In this document: in pieces, positions 45,848 through 58,038 of the stretch
Position numbering within the stretch: the first letter of the stretch is position 1
How the letters are laid out: every line of letters starts with the position of its first letter
Source of the DNA: Trichobilharzia regenti
Lineage: Eukaryota; Platyhelminthes; Trematoda; Strigeidida; Schistosomatidae
Length of the DNA: 64,000 nucleotides
Assembly: GCA_944472135.2 (NCBI GenBank)
Contig: OX235265.1
Coordinates: forward strand, 58,911,112 to 58,975,111
Direction: 5' to 3'
Notes under the pieces: generated by a model
What the model was told of the DNA's origin: nothing
Seen by the model: the letters and a program-made list of their open reading frames with translations, nothing else
Database searches by the model: none
Made by a program: the position numbers and the translations under genes

Positions 45848-46175
45848 TTGCTTTACACCACTGGAAAACCTGGGAGTACTGGTTTGGGTCCTCCGTCCTA
45901 GTTTGAGACTCTTCATCAGTACGCACCCACCGGGATTCGAACCCAGGACCTTCTGGTTACGAGGGGAGCTAGCTCGTAGACCATTAAGCCACTGGGACCC
46001 GATCCAATGGCCCATGAATTCTAACTTCTGTCAATTCACGACATAGCGCAACCGCTAGCCAACATCTTCGGAGAGTATTTGTCTTCACACCCGACCTGCT
46101 GCACCCTACTGATCACGACTGCCCACTAGAACCCCAAGTAACTACCTACCTGAATAGTGTCAGAGGATAGAATCA
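45848..46175 (-). repeat. Smalpha-like SINE with hammerhead-like core
   Basis: The minus strand gives an upstream body (46020-46175), a tRNA-like head 'CCCAGTGGCTTAATGGTCTA' (box A) and 'CTGGGTTCGAATCCCGG' (box B), then 'GCGTACTGATGAAGAGTCTC' and 'AAACTAGGACGGAGGACC', and finally 'CCAGTACTCCCAGG'. CTGATGA, the stem II strands (AGTC/GGAC) and the stem I partner (GTACTG with CAGTAC) are present; the GAAA is replaced by GGAG, so catalysis is unlikely. Known schistosome Smalpha repeats have this layout. The order matches 21105-21440. Confidence 0.65.
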
Positions 46176-46329
46176 GTACAAACCTTCATGTTGCTTAATC
46201 GCTTCTTCCGCTCCAAGGAATCAAGACAAGATAAGTTGGTCATTATCAGAATGTTCATAAGAACACCACTATTTAACAGTGCATAGATTTCATGATCAGT
46301 ACAAGTACAGAACAGTACTTAGAGCGCAC

Positions 46330-47495
46330 AACGAACAACAGTAAGCTGACAAGAAGCCTACACAGAGACCGCGGGCACTCGCAGGCGACAGAAGTGAGGA
46401 AAATAGAAAAGGCATCTGGTAGTACGCGTTAAGCATTCAAGTGCATTGAGAAAACGATTTATAAAATAGCCATGGTAAATGAAGTGATGACCAAGATGAA
46501 TAGAAACGCAATAATTTGTCGGGAGAGTCTACTGGAACATTAAGTAGTACACTTTGAAGACCAGTTAAACAGTCATACTATAACTGCCCGCTACCCGACC
46601 CCTACGATTATGGAGTATGAATAGTGACGGAGATTTCAAAAGCTTTCTCTACTGTAAAACAAAGTGAAGCAGCTAGACCTTACGGTTTCATTTCAGGGGC
46701 GCCTAACGACGGCGGTAATGAATTACTGGCTACATTGACTACACTACTAGCCAGTGTACGGGAATGTGAGATTTTTCCGCCACATCGATGTAGACTCTTA
46801 GCCCTACCAGTTTATAAAACAAATATTGTTGTAATAATCACAGGGGAGTCAGTTTTATCAACGTAGCATCTAGGATTCTAGGTTCCATTGTTTTTCACAG
46901 AATAAACTGGACTTGAGAAAATTAATTAGACTTAGGGACTGGATGAGGATGCACTGATAGTATTTTCATCCTTTCACAGATTCTGGGAAATAGGCATACT
47001 TACCAGTGTTCAACACATGTTATTTTTCTTGACCTGAAGCCGATATTTGACTCCAATAATACAAAGATGCTGTGGTAATAAATGGCTGCGAAGTGAGTAC
47101 CAAAAAATCATATTGCACTAATCACAGTGCTTTACTCAAACGCATCCCAGTCTAATAAGTTGTGTAAGACTGTCATATAAAATGATGACAACCAGATGTC
47201 CATTCTTATTTATTATAACTGAACTGATCAGCTTTGATTTCTCAGGAATAAACTTGCTACCAGGGAAAAGTCTCGTTAATCTACGTTACGCAGATGACAG
47301 TCTTTTAGGTGAAGACATTGGTTAAAATAGTCTTCCGAACTCCCTAAGCGAAAATCTGACTATGCTGGCATGGAGTTAGCCCCTGGAAAAAGTCAGAGAG
47401 TATTGTAGGACTAGTCTGTACCGACTTCTAATTCAATGATACGGAATGTAGTGTTTGAGCATGTTGACTAATTCGCTTCGATTAAAATTCACATC
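46330..47495 (+). mobile_element. RTE LINE, heavily degenerate copy
   Basis: Decayed RTE coding sequence in plus orientation. TEISKAFSTVKQSEAARPYG at 46627 aligns with [20 protein letters not shown] of copy 2, and LLATLTTLLASVRECEIFPP with LLSGLTEVLGSVWESEEVPS. Further on 'TATTTTTCTTGACCTGAAGC' (FLDLK), 'CTACGTTACGCAGATGACAG' (YADD) and 'GTGTTTGAGCATGTTGAC' (VxEHVD) appear in order. There are many stops and frameshifts. It ends before the inverted-repeat element at 47537. Confidence 0.7.
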
Positions 47496-47536
47496 ATTGA
47501 TTGACCGACCTTTATGGTGTCGTAATAAATATTTTT

Positions 47537-47981
47537 GAACAAAGCAAGAACGACAGTTTTTGGAGGATAAAGTGGTACCATCTTTTATTTCGTTGCCTTC
47601 ACGTCAGCTGCTTACAGGCCAAAGACATTATTAAATATATCCAGAAAGAAGAGGTTATCAGGCTTTCTTTGCCCTAGTAACTGGATCTTTTCATCTCTCT
47701 TTCATCTCAATACGTAATCCTGGAAAGTTTCCATTGTGTATGATTATTATTGCTGTTCGGAATACTGTTTAATATTACATATATATGTGTATATATTATT
47801 ACTGTATGCATATATTGATCAGTTGATTTTTGTTTAAAATGAACTCTGTGCACGTATGTTAAAATTGTTTTTGTAGATATATTTAATAATGTCTTTCACC
47901 TGTAAGCAGCTGACGAGAAGGCAAATAAATAAAAGATGTTACCACTTTAATCTGCGAAAACTGCAGTTCTTGCTTTGTTCA
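47537..47981. mobile_element. Inverted-repeat element without coding capacity
   Basis: Arms 47537-47641 and 47876-47981 are inverted copies of about 105 bp, sharing 'GAACAAAGCAAGAAC', 'AGTGGTACC/AGTGGTAAC' and 'CAGCTGCTTACAGG' when aligned. The 234-bp middle has no frame and no PLE motif. It may be a MITE-like element or a PLE terminal-repeat pair that has lost its coding part. The arm sequence does not match the arms at 6.3 or 57.4 kb. Confidence 0.65.
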
Positions 47982-50900
47982 AATTCATTAAGGGGAATAT
48001 GTGTCTGAAATAAATATTTTTGTTATTTTTATTATTTTGTCTCTATTTTAGTGAAACATTTCAGGCAGCTAAAACACGCTCTAAATGAGGCGTGAAGTAA
48101 TAAATAATTCTGGGTCAAACAACTATTTTCATATAAATTAACTGACTGCTGATTTTAGTCTTAGATTATTTACATGTAGCTTACTAATAGTAAAGCATTC
48201 AGTAGTTGTGCGGTTGAGCTGAAAATAAATTAGTGTATGCATGACGTATGTTCATTTTAGTATAATAAACTATCGGAAAGAGTGTATTTCAACATAAATG
48301 ACACAAAAGGTTCCTTAGAGAATGACTTCAAGGAGTAGATCCAATATTATCGGCTGGATGGTGAATACCGAAACACAACCCGAAATCTGAAAATAACTTC
48401 AAACTTATCTAAACACTCACTTGTTACCAATAATTTACGAATAAGCCATCACAAAGAAAGCAAGATACTGCATACAGTATATTTATAAACATTTTTAACA
48501 CTACATTCACTAAAAGGCCTTAAAGTACCCAACTTTTCTTAAATTTTAGCACTACACATTATAACTATTGATTATTACTCAATGAGTTTTTTTTAAATAC
48601 TTGCTTACTGCGATCTCGATGGTCAGGAAAGATGATGAAACTATCTTATCCTTATTTTTGCTTCGTAGCTTGAAATAGAAAGCAATTAGAATACATGGTC
48701 AAACTTTTCAACGTATACGCACACATGAATTATGATTTAAACAACTTCAAAATGTACGGACAGATATTTAATCTGACAAACTAAGACAATCATTGGTGGT
48801 GAAACTGTAGTCTTGGACTGATAAACTGTTATTGATGTAATGGGTGATGATTGAAAATGAAGAAATAATAAACGGAGAGTAACGTGTTGTTCATTCACAT
48901 GACAACATTACACCTCGTAATCTCACTGAAATGATGACCTGGTTAGCAGTTGAGTCCCTTAACTGCGCAGGCAGAGCGCCGGACTTCTAATTCCGAAACA
49001 GCTACCGCGATTGAGATTTTCATTTCATCTTCAATCACCAACCACTAAATGAAACAAGTGTGTATTGCTGTCACACACACACACATACATACACAGTGGA
49101 TTTAGTAAATGCACAACATTAGATTATATTGACATAACGGACGCACTTACCTCATCGCACATTGTTTGATCACACTATATGTCAATTTGGGTTATATATA
49201 CAATATGAATTATTGATTAGACTTGAGTATCATCTACAAGAGGTAAAATAAGAAGTGTTGAGTTTAGGGGAAAAAACTCGGTAATAAATAAAGTTATCAA
49301 TCACAACACTAACTAGCGGACTTTACTTTGTTTAATGGAGTGTTTAGCATAAGTTGTCCAATATCACGGAATACAAAAATGCAATAAAATTCAGTCACTA
49401 AGATCTTGTACAACGAGTAGTGGATATCAGACTTTACTGTTGACGTCAGTATAATTTTCATGTGTATAGCTAATTTCACAATTACTTTTTTTTACGAGTA
49501 GTAATAATTTAACGCTTAACTATGCTTGTTATAGACAACAACAGACTCTGCGTTATCCGAACTATTAGTTACACCTATTGCATGACGGCCAGTAAAGGTA
49601 TTACTAGTCAGTTGACTAGATTTTAGCAAACACGTAGTAGGAAGTAAATTTTAATAAACAGCTATAAATAACTAATGCACGCCAATAGTCATGTTATAAT
49701 AAATATTTCAGACTGAAATGAACGCCTATTGGATTATCGGTTGATATTAATAAAAAGTTGAATAAGTTGGAATAAACGAACTGTTTGTCATTCAAATAGG
49801 TCTTTACACGCATAAGTAAAAGGAATTAATTTGATACTCAGTATTATTATGCATAGGACTGTGTGGGTTACACTTGTTAATAATGACACATGATACTATC
49901 CGGCGACCTTGCTCCTGACAGTTAAAGTGGGATTTGGAACCAAGACGAATAAGTTGAAGTTCAAATGCTTGAAGCCAAAGAAACATGCCTCTTACGAAAA
50001 GAAATGTACAACATAAGAAAGCAATATAGCAGAATATTCCAATCAGAGAGAAAACGAATTTATCACATTTAATCTACACTTGGCATTTTTATTGTGGACA
50101 CACAAACACGTCCATCTAAATTCCAAAGAAAAACTGATCAAGTCAGCAATAACAACATTTTGTTAAAACCCAAAACATAAGTATAACATGAATAACGATA
50201 ACAGTAGATATGCAGTCAGCTAAAATTGGCTTAGGAAGAACCAGTATGTAACTGTTGGCCTTGCGAAGTCAGAAGTTACTAGTGTAACGACAGAATACAA
50301 GGGCCAGGCAACAGGTCGTTCATTCAGAAAATCGAGAGATATTTATAGATTTTTGTGTACATTATTGTAGACGGAGAAGCAACGTCTTCTGATTGGTTGT
50401 TTCCTTGCTGAAGGTTATTCTGTACTGTTTGTGACCGTTTCTCCTATTTGCATACGCTAAGTTAGTTGTGATTGGTTGGTGGGTTGCACAAGGTTAATCT
50501 TTGCTATTGTTTTTTCATGGCCCCGATTCGGGACATAACATTGACGTAAATTGCTGTCTACAATTTTGGTCTGCGGCCAGCTCTCACCACACTAGAATTC
50601 GGTATCGTGGGACAGACTTCTTATGTAAAGAGTTATGAGTCACACTTACTGTGTGCGGGCTGACGACAAAAACCCAGATTTAAGGAGATGGACGGAGGAA
50701 TTCGAACCCGAGAACTATTATCTAAAGGTCAAGTGACTAATCCAAGGCTTTACTAAAAACATTAAACCGCTGAAGAGTCAATAAATCTGGTCATTAAGAG
50801 AACTGATACACAGTTATACAGATTTCACAAAATTAACTAACTAACAGGAAACACAGTGAAAATCATAGATTAAAATATTTTCAGAACTAAATTTAAAGAG

Positions 50901-51867
50901 TACTCTGATCAAATGAAACCCAAAATCGAGAGATAACACAAGAAAAGAAACTGAATATGTTAGTCAATGTCCATGTTAAAATTACTGAGATAGGGAGTCA
51001 CAAATATGCATCCTAACACAACTGAACTCTCAACAAAATAGTAAGCATATTTAATTAACTTAAAACCTAAATTGTTAACTGAAGAGTTATAAACACTAAA
51101 CAAATAATTTGCATATTAATTGTGAGCTGGAGGACTACTAATAATGACAGAAGTGAAAACTAAAAAACAAAACGAAGTGAGAGATCACCATCATACCGTA
51201 AATAGAAAACATTTTACTACCTTAAATTAGTTCATTCAAATTTCTCTTTCAGTTTGTTCTATCAGTTTGCCCTCATAGTTTTTTTCTGCTACAATATTTT
51301 CTAATTACACTAAAATATGATAACTCACTCCTGTATCACCTACTTTTAACCACATATGTAAAATTATGAATTTTTATCAAAAGTATTGTCAGACGACAAA
51401 CATTAAATGACGTTAGTGAATTAGTTTTGTTTAAAATATAAATTCATTGAAAATCCATCCAGATTTTGTAGTCATGTCTAGAGGATTTGTAATCACATAA
51501 GATGTGTAGGGCTACATACACCATCCAGCCATCCACATTTAAATCAATAGGGCAGATTTCAATTCGTCTATTGTTCACCAACAATTAAGTGATCACGTTA
51601 GTGACAGACAATATAGTACTATCTTTTAATTTGACTTATACATCTTCCGCAGAACTACTTTCTTGAAGAAAACTTCCCATGTACGAGGCAATGAGACACT
51701 TGTTTGACAGCTGATGATACTACCCAACTACCAAGGATAGAGTAGATTGGGTGCGATTTAAACTCGGAACCAATTGCCTAAAAGTCAACTGTTTAAGTCA
51801 GTGAGACATATACTCACCTTCTATCAGTCACTCATACAATCCACATCTAAAGTAGATAATCGAAAAT
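47982..51867. other. Gene-free stretch
   Basis: AT-rich DNA with no supported exon. It includes a tRNA-like repeat at 48925-49050 (partner of 24005-24150), a short (CA)n at 49072-49086 and T-arm-like repeat remnants near 50630-50735 and 51690-51800. The remainder shows nothing recognisable. Confidence 0.3.
48925..49050. repeat. tRNA-like repeat, copy 2 of 2
   Basis: Contains 'GGCAGAGCGCCGGACTTCTA' then 'ATTCCGAAACAGCTACCGCG', similar to the D-arm end and anticodon arm of a tRNA. It aligns with 24005-24150 over about 120 bp with mismatches. No closing acceptor stem is seen, so it is not called as a tRNA gene. Confidence 0.45.
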
Positions 51868-52043
51868 CTCTGTCTGTCTGTCTGGATTCAACATAGAACT
51901 TGGCACCGAAGTGCAGCAGTTCGAGTTGCCACGTTCCAAATAGCACACAGAGGTAGACAAGAAGATGAGTGAAGAGAATTAATAGAGTTTGACAAATATA
52001 AGAGTGAAACAGAATGGGTAATGGTAGAAAGGAATATGAAAGA

Positions 52044-54041
52044 TTACAGAGATTGAATACATCTGCGCCATTGACAACGATTTTGAGCCATGTCACCTAT
52101 TGTCTCCAGCCATTGATTCCTAGAGTCCCGAGGGCCCCAACCCGGGAGTCTGCATCTCCCTACCTGACTCAGTTTAACTGTCAAGGATTTCATGGATTGA
52201 TGCCATGTTTTTGTTTGGCCACCACTGGCTCTTTTCCAACCTGAACCTATATCAGCTAACAATGCCCGTCGGGGGAGGCGGTGGTTAGGCATGCGCACCA
52301 CGTGACCTAGCCATCTTAGTCTATGTAACTTTATAACCTCGTCGATTGATTTTCCCTCTTTGCCCAACACTCTACGCCTAACGTCAACATTACTTACCTT
52401 GTTAAACCACCTAACGTGAGACAGAGATCGCAGACATCTATGATCGAAAGCAGTCAACCTTTTCATGTCTTCAACGCGTATTGGCCATGTTTCAGAGCCA
52501 TAGAGAAGGACGGAGCGAACTGATGAGCAGTACACACGTCCCTTGGTTGATAACCGGATGTCACGCCTACGCCAGAGATGGTGTAAGTCAGCGAAAGCAG
52601 CTCGAGCTTTTCGGATCCGTGCTGAGATTTCATCGCCAATCAGTCCGTTGGTGCTAATACAACTTCCCAAGTAGGTGAAGTGGTCAACATGTTCTATCAC
52701 TTCACTCCCTATCACTAAGTTAGGGGTTGACGTCGTCCAGTCCTGTAGCAGCATCTTACATTTTGCAGGGGCGAATCGCATGCCAAACATACGAAGATTG
52801 CTGCTCAAGGTGTTCAGAAGACTCTGCATTTTGTCAGCATCCTCCCCTAACAGGACTATGTCATCTGCATATTCTAAGTCCATTAGATTATTCCCTGGTA
52901 ACAAGTCGATTCCTAAGTCACTACGTTCAGTTAAGGATACTTCCATTAGCATATCTATGATGAAGTTAAACAGAAATGGGGAAAGTGGACATCCCTGTCG
53001 GACACCACTGGTTGTTACCAATTCAGATGACAATTCCCCATAAGCCCTTACACGACTACGTGAGTTTGAATAGAGTGCCTTGATTAGTGCAATGTACTTT
53101 CTTGGCACTCCCTTCACAGTCAGACATTGCCATAGTACCTTTCGATCCACGGAGTCGAAGGCCGCCTTCAAGTCAAGAAATATGACAATTGTTGGACGCC
53201 GAAAAGTGTGTCTATGTTCTAGAATCTGTCGAAGAGTGAAGATATGATCTATGCACCCTCTACCTGGTCTAAAGCCTGCTTGATTTTCCCTTGTCTGTTC
53301 CTCCCGAGTTCTGCTTAGTCTATGCATGATTACTGAGCCTAGGATTTTAGAGACTATGTTCGTTAGGCTGATCCCCCTATGATTATCACACGAGGACTTG
53401 TTTCCCTTCTTGAATATCGGTATAATAAGTGACTTACCCCAGTCTGATGGTACTGTCTCTGATTCCCAGACTTTGCCTAGTACCTCAGTTAATCTACAAA
53501 CTAGTATGTCACCCCCATATTTAAACACCTCCGGAATAATTCCGTCGGGTCCTGCCGCTTTGCCTCGTTTCAAATTACTGATAGCTTTTGTAACCTCACC
53601 TACAGACGGCGGACCAGTGTCTATATCCCATTCGGGTACGTGGTGGATGGCGGGGAGGTTCAGTGTGGCTGTAGGCAAGTTAAATTGTTCCTCAAAGTGT
53701 TCTTTCCAGCGTTCAAGGCGTCTATCCTGAGAGCTAATTAAGGAGCCATTTTTCTCAGAAATAGTCTCACTTATGAATTGCCTTTTCCCGCCCGATTCTG
53801 TGATGAGTCTAAAGAGTTGCCTAGTGTTGCCTATCGCCAATGCTTTTTCCATCTCTTTCGCCTTTGTCACCCACCACTGTTCACGGTCCTTGCGGAGACT
53901 TTTAGTAAGTTTCCTTTTGTGCAGCTTTCGCTCCTCATTGAATTCGGAGCTCGCCGGAATAAGTCTTCTAGCATCTATCAGTTCGGATGAGGCAGTCGAA
54001 ATCCAGTGGTTTTTACTCACCTTTGGATTTGTCTTATTCAC
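52044..54041 (-). CDS. RTE reverse transcriptase domain, 665-codon open frame (copy 3)
   Basis: The frame covers [20 protein letters not shown], the linker, the whole RT ([53 protein letters not shown]) and the C-terminal [20 protein letters not shown] region to the stop at 52044. No break is visible in it, so the RT may be catalytically whole, but it is cut from its endonuclease by a frameshift near 54115. The Met used is only the first in frame, not a likely native start. It represents a subfamily distinct from copies 1 and 2. Confidence 0.8.
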   Translation of the reverse strand: MNKTNPKVSKNHWISTASSELIDARRLIPASSEFNEERKLHKRKLTKSLRKDREQWWVTKAKEMEKALAIGNTRQLFRLITESGGKRQFISETISEKNGSLISSQDRRLERWKEHFEEQFNLPTATLNLPAIHHVPEWDIDTGPPSVGEVTKAISNLKRGKAAGPDGIIPEVFKYGGDILVCRLTEVLGKVWESETVPSDWGKSLIIPIFKKGNKSSCDNHRGISLTNIVSKILGSVIMHRLSRTREEQTRENQAGFRPGRGCIDHIFTLRQILEHRHTFRRPTIVIFLDLKAAFDSVDRKVLWQCLTVKGVPRKYIALIKALYSNSRSRVRAYGELSSELVTTSGVRQGCPLSPFLFNFIIDMLMEVSLTERSDLGIDLLPGNNLMDLEYADDIVLLGEDADKMQSLLNTLSSNLRMFGMRFAPAKCKMLLQDWTTSTPNLVIGSEVIEHVDHFTYLGSCISTNGLIGDEISARIRKARAAFADLHHLWRRRDIRLSTKGRVYCSSVRSVLLYGSETWPIRVEDMKRLTAFDHRCLRSLSHVRWFNKVSNVDVRRRVLGKEGKSIDEVIKLHRLRWLGHVVRMPNHRLPRRALLADIGSGWKRASGGQTKTWHQSMKSLTVKLSQVGRCRLPGWGPRDSRNQWLETIGDMAQNRCQWRRCIQSL

Positions 54042-55541
54042 AGCTTTTACAGCTGTATCTATAGCTGACTGAATATTCTTCCAGGCTTCTCCAGGGTGAG
54101 CACAGCTGTCGATTCAGATATGCGTTTAGCTAGTTCTTCCTCAAATAGGGATTTAGTTTCCTGATCGAGCTGGGGGCGTAATGGTTTTACCGCCAGCTGT
54201 TTCCTACGTCCGTTCAGTCGTAAGCACACACGAGCCCGGACCAGTGCGTGATCGGTATCTACACACGTGTTCCAGAAGGAGCGACAATCTCCTACCGACC
54301 CACGCCAACGATAGCTTATTGCTATGTGGTCTATTTGTGTCCAGCGTTGGTTTGATGATGGGGGTCGCCAGGTTAAACAGTGTCTCTCCTTGTGTTTAAA
54401 GTTAGTGCTTACAAGAAACAAATGATTATCTGAACAGAACTGTAGGAGACGGTCACCGTTGTCGGTTCGCTGGCACGGAACTCCATAGGTGCCACCGACA
54501 TCCTTCTCAGATTGACACAATTTCCCTACTTGAGCGTTGAAGTCACCAGCTAGAACGACTATATCTGAGCGTTTAGCCTTTCTCACCAAACTAGACAGCT
54601 TTTGGTAGAACTCATCCTTCGTTTCATCCGAACTGCAGTCAGTGGGGGCGTAGGCGGAGATTACGAAAAGGCATCGGCGAGTAGTGCAGTCCTTTCTCCT
54701 TCTTACTGATCCGTTCAGACGGACAGCACACATTCGGCTATCTACTGGGATCCAGTCAAGCAATGTCTTTTCTGCCCTAGTACTCAGAGCTATCCCTACG
54801 CCAGCTAATCCCGTGAACTAGCTGTGGCATCTCCTGACACCCTCAAGGTGAATTTTGAAGATTCATCCTGTTGGCCAGGTGGGGTTAGGTGAATAACCAC
54901 ACTTGGGTCTTGTATGCGTGTTTCTGAAACACAACATACATCAATGGCTCGAGATGCCAGGGTCTTAGCTAGTGATGCTTGTTGTCCTATTTGGCAAAGT
55001 GTCCTTACATTAAATGCTCCTATATGAAATTGGTGGCGTGGCTTTAGGAGACTATCCGTGGTGGTTTTTTGGCTTTCGTCGTTTTTAGTGGACACAGAGT
55101 GAAGAGGGAGTGAGGAGCCATCAAGTAGAGGAGTTGCATCACTGGGGGAAGGTAAGGTAATAGAGATGAAGATGAAGACAAAGATAAGTGAGGATTAGAG
55201 AGGTTTTGTGTGCGTTTTGGATTGTGAGGGCGATTGTTACTTCCCGGCTGCCCACACCGTGGAAGTTGGTTGCGTGACCGCAGAGCCCAGGGGACAACTG
55301 CTTGTGGCCGGTCACACGCGGCCTGTTTTTGTTCGTTCTTCGTTGTTTTGTGTGCCTCAGTAGCATACTTATCACTCCCGCCCTGTGACACGGCAGCAGG
55401 AAGCGCGGTCGTTGTTAATCCGGGCCACGGCCGATCCGGCATGAAATTTTGTGAATTTGTTTGGATCATGGTATTGGATGAGGTAGCTGCTTTTTGTTTA
55501 ACCGCTATCCAAACAACCTGCCTGGCATGGTAGAACCTCAA
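54042..55541 (-). pseudogene. RTE leader and endonuclease, frameshifted (copy 3)
   Basis: Three frames are visible: 55541-55044 (leader; includes the MPDRPWPGLTTTALP start inside a longer frame), 55095-54805 (start of endonuclease, HIGAFNVRTL to VSGDATASSRD) and 54763-54059 (GDFNAQVG, TQIDHIAI, DTDHALV). Breaks lie in the Ser-rich leader near 55120, near 54805 where one G seems lost ('ATCCCGTGAA' for 'ATCCTCGTGAA'), and near 54115. Catalytic residues persist. Confidence 0.8.
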
Positions 55542-55939
55542 GAGACATAAGTCTCAGCCAGTATAGCTTGATTAGGTCATTGCGGTGTTCAAGCCCGACC
55601 ACCACGTCAAGGTAGCAGCTTTCGGTCGGGATCTCAGTATTAGCGCAATGAGTTGTGAAGCAATCAGATTTATCAGTTAAAAAGGAAAATCACTCTTAAT
55701 AAAACAACGTATCTTAAATAAAGTTTTGTAATCGACACTGTTAAAATGGGTTCGAAACTTCAATAAAAACCATTTAGAAAACAACTTGGTTTTCGATTTT
55801 GTACGATTTATGTAGGTTTGTAATGCAAATTATACTCAAGGATGATCGACTCAACCGACTATCAATCTAAATGAAATGATTTACACGATGTATTAGAATC
55901 AGATCTCATCAATAAGATATGCAATCTATTTATTATTAC

Positions 55940-56365
55940 TATTTGCTCCCTGAGTTCTGAGTGGAAGGTAGCGCCCTGGCAGTACATCTCCACTACGCTT
56001 GATTCTCTATCATTTTCAGATAGTTATACGACTGCCCGTAAGCTTTTATTTCCTCCTCATATTGTTGTCTTGGTATCATCCTCCGAAGATTGACTCGTTG
56101 CCTTCCACTTACCCTTAACTCGAGGGTGGTGGCACTCGACGATCATCCACCTGTATTTGCTTTTGCACATTCGGTAGGCAACAGATTCTTGGTTGGTTTG
56201 CTGCCTGTCAGAGTTACTTGTTGCTTATCCTTTCCAGCTATATGATCTTCAATACCAAGCGAAGACAGCCATTGACAAATGTCTGCAGCCTGTTAGAAAC
56301 GCTTGTCGTAACACACCGAGCCTCTGTATTACATAGAAGTGCTAACTTTGTATTGAGACGGAAAA
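55940..56365 (-). mobile_element. SR2-like RTE LINE 3' remnant
   Basis: The minus strand gives QAADICQWLSSLGIEDHIAG then KDKQQVTLTGSKPTKNLLPT, a decayed version of the 'LQTFIN.CLR.IL.I' region and the 'T.Q.P' segment of SR2-like RT C-termini, followed by a 3' UTR ending near 'TACCTTCCACTCAGAACTCA'. Equivalent remnants are at 19330-19880 and 29815-30425. Stops are frequent. Confidence 0.55.
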
Positions 56366-56756
56366 TTTGGGAGGTTTAAACTTCAAGTCACCATATACAG
56401 TAATATAGGACTAAAATTTTCTGCTGAGTTATTCCAGTTAGTAAACAGAACGCAGCTAACTCAACAATAACAAAAATAAACGGTACACACTTAATTGACG
56501 TTTAGCTTTAATTAGTGGATGTTTTCAGTTTAAGGTAGAAGCTACTACAGGATTGTTATAATTAACTTCTGAACCAACTTCCTGTTTTTACGCTTTATTC
56601 TGTTAATTTAATTAAGTATAAACTTGTAGTTATATATATAATGAGATGCATTTCTTTACTATTACATTCTAATTAAAATACATTTTTATTTTAAAGTTGT
56701 ATATATAAACAAGAAGATATACAGTATTCATACTAACAATATGCTAGTACTTTTGC

Positions 56757-56813
<57 letters not shown>

Positions 56814-57385
56814 GTTTCTATATCTACTTTTTATGATAGACGTTATTGGAGTCTACCTAAGGTGTGAAAGAGATGTGATTGGTGATTTAATTCAATGCAA
56901 TTTAAGCTATGGACAGGCTTTGAACTCATGAAATGCTCTTTTACTTTTCTCCATCGATCTTACACTTGTTCGCCTATCCGTACGCTTAGTTTTGAAATGA
57001 CGCTGTGTGTAGATTTAGCAATTTACATATTATGTTCTTACGAGCACTATTGATTTAGGGCTTAAGATATTGTGAGGCAATGTGTCAGTTTTTGAAAGAT
57101 TATCGTCGACCATTCGCTCGGAGTATAGACCACTCTAGCTGCACATCATAGTAAACTGTTATTATCCGAAGTATGAAAGTCAATGAATACGTTCAAATTT
57201 TAGTGTAAGACATTATGGTTCAACTTCATAATATCTATGGATATTCCTTGTTATTTTGAACTCAGTTCTCTGAACAAGTCTTTCATACTCCAAGCTATGA
57301 GCCATACTTATTTTATGAGGGGCAATGATACTGGTCAGTTGACTAAACTTAAGTAGATGAAGCGGGACTCGAACTCCGGAAATAC
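56366..57385. other. Gene-free stretch with (TA)n array
   Basis: AT-rich DNA including the (TA)n array at 56760-56807 and a T-arm-like repeat remnant at 57295-57385 ('GAAGCGGGACTCGAACTCCG'). No exon is recognised. Confidence 0.3.
56760..56807. repeat. (TA)n microsatellite
   Basis: Alternating AT tract of about 48 bp. Confidence 0.95.
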
Positions 57386-58038
57386 TCTAGAATAATTGAC
57401 AATAACAATATTGGTGTTTTTTAATAATATAGATTTGTTAAGTAAGATCAATGGAATTACAGTTCACTAAAGATGCATAAAGTACATTAAGCATAAAAAT
57501 ATAATAGCAAATAGATTTATTAATGTGGATCGTTCTCCTGCGTAGCCAGTTACATAGGCCGTACATTTACGCGTGTTTATCGTCGGATTTCTGAACACCA
57601 ACCTGTGTGGTTAAGTAGAGGACAAACAAAACCCATTCATAGCGCTATTCTGTCTCATCTTGTGGATACAGAACACAAGATTGATATTAACGAGGAGGCT
57701 TTCAAAGTCACTTAACGCAAACCAACAAATCTTAACGTCGCCTTAAGAGTTCGTCAACTACTTATTGCTGAGGCCATTGGGATCCACACTAAGAAACCTA
57801 ACTTACACATCCAAAAGAAGCTGGTCCAGACACTGCCCTTACGTTGGTCATCAAATTTCTAGTGATCTTTAATTTGTTGTGGAAATTTCCCTAATTTTAT
57901 TTGATATTCTATTTGCTATTATATTTCTATGCTTAATGTACTTTATCCATCTTTAGTGAACTGTAATTCCATTGATCTTACTTAACAAATCTATATTATT
58001 TAAAAAACACTAATATTGTTATTCACTACTATTCTAGA
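57386..58038 (+). mobile_element. PLE 3' remnant bracketed by inverted repeats (second family)
   Basis: Arms 57386-57514 and 57909-58038 are inverted copies of about 130 bp with few differences. Shared runs include 'AGATTTGTTAAGTAAGATCA' and 'ATGGAATTACAGTTCACTAA'. Between them lies a plus-strand PLE GIY-YIG fragment. The arm sequence differs from that at 6320-7032, so this is a different PLE family with the same arrangement. The high arm identity suggests a relatively recent event or gene conversion. Confidence 0.75.
57521..57861 (+). pseudogene. PLE GIY-YIG endonuclease fragment
   Basis: The frame reads CGSFSCVASYIGRTFTRVYR, RISEHQPVWLSRGQ, HSAILSHLVDTEHKIDINEE and, after a stop at 57713, RQLLIAEAIGIHTKKPNLHI. 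It has the 'SYIGRT' signature, Arg and Glu-His of PLE GIY-YIG domains. It begins just after the left inverted arm, so the RT and the first strand of the fold are absent. One in-frame stop (AFKVT*) is present. Confidence 0.7.

Larger units (their letters stand above)
51868..55631 (-). mobile_element. RTE-type LINE copy 3, full length including 5' UTR, mosaic
   Basis: The minus-strand copy runs from a 5' UTR (55631-55442, shared with 27590-27730) through leader, endonuclease and RT to a 3' tail of 'CAGACAGACAGACAGAGA' at 51868. Its endonuclease half is close to copies 1 and 2, whereas the RT half and 3' UTR differ at many residues (for example [12 protein letters not shown] for IRETGGRRQIIS). 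The change occurs around 53870-53890. The longest RT frame is intact, but the 5' half is broken. It is the best guide to the full structure of this family here (about 3.76 kb). Confidence 0.9.

Noticed and set aside
48960..49030. tRNA-Arg gene
   Set aside because: The D-arm and anticodon-like segment is present, but no T-arm or matching acceptor stem follows, and a second diverged copy exists at 24005-24150.
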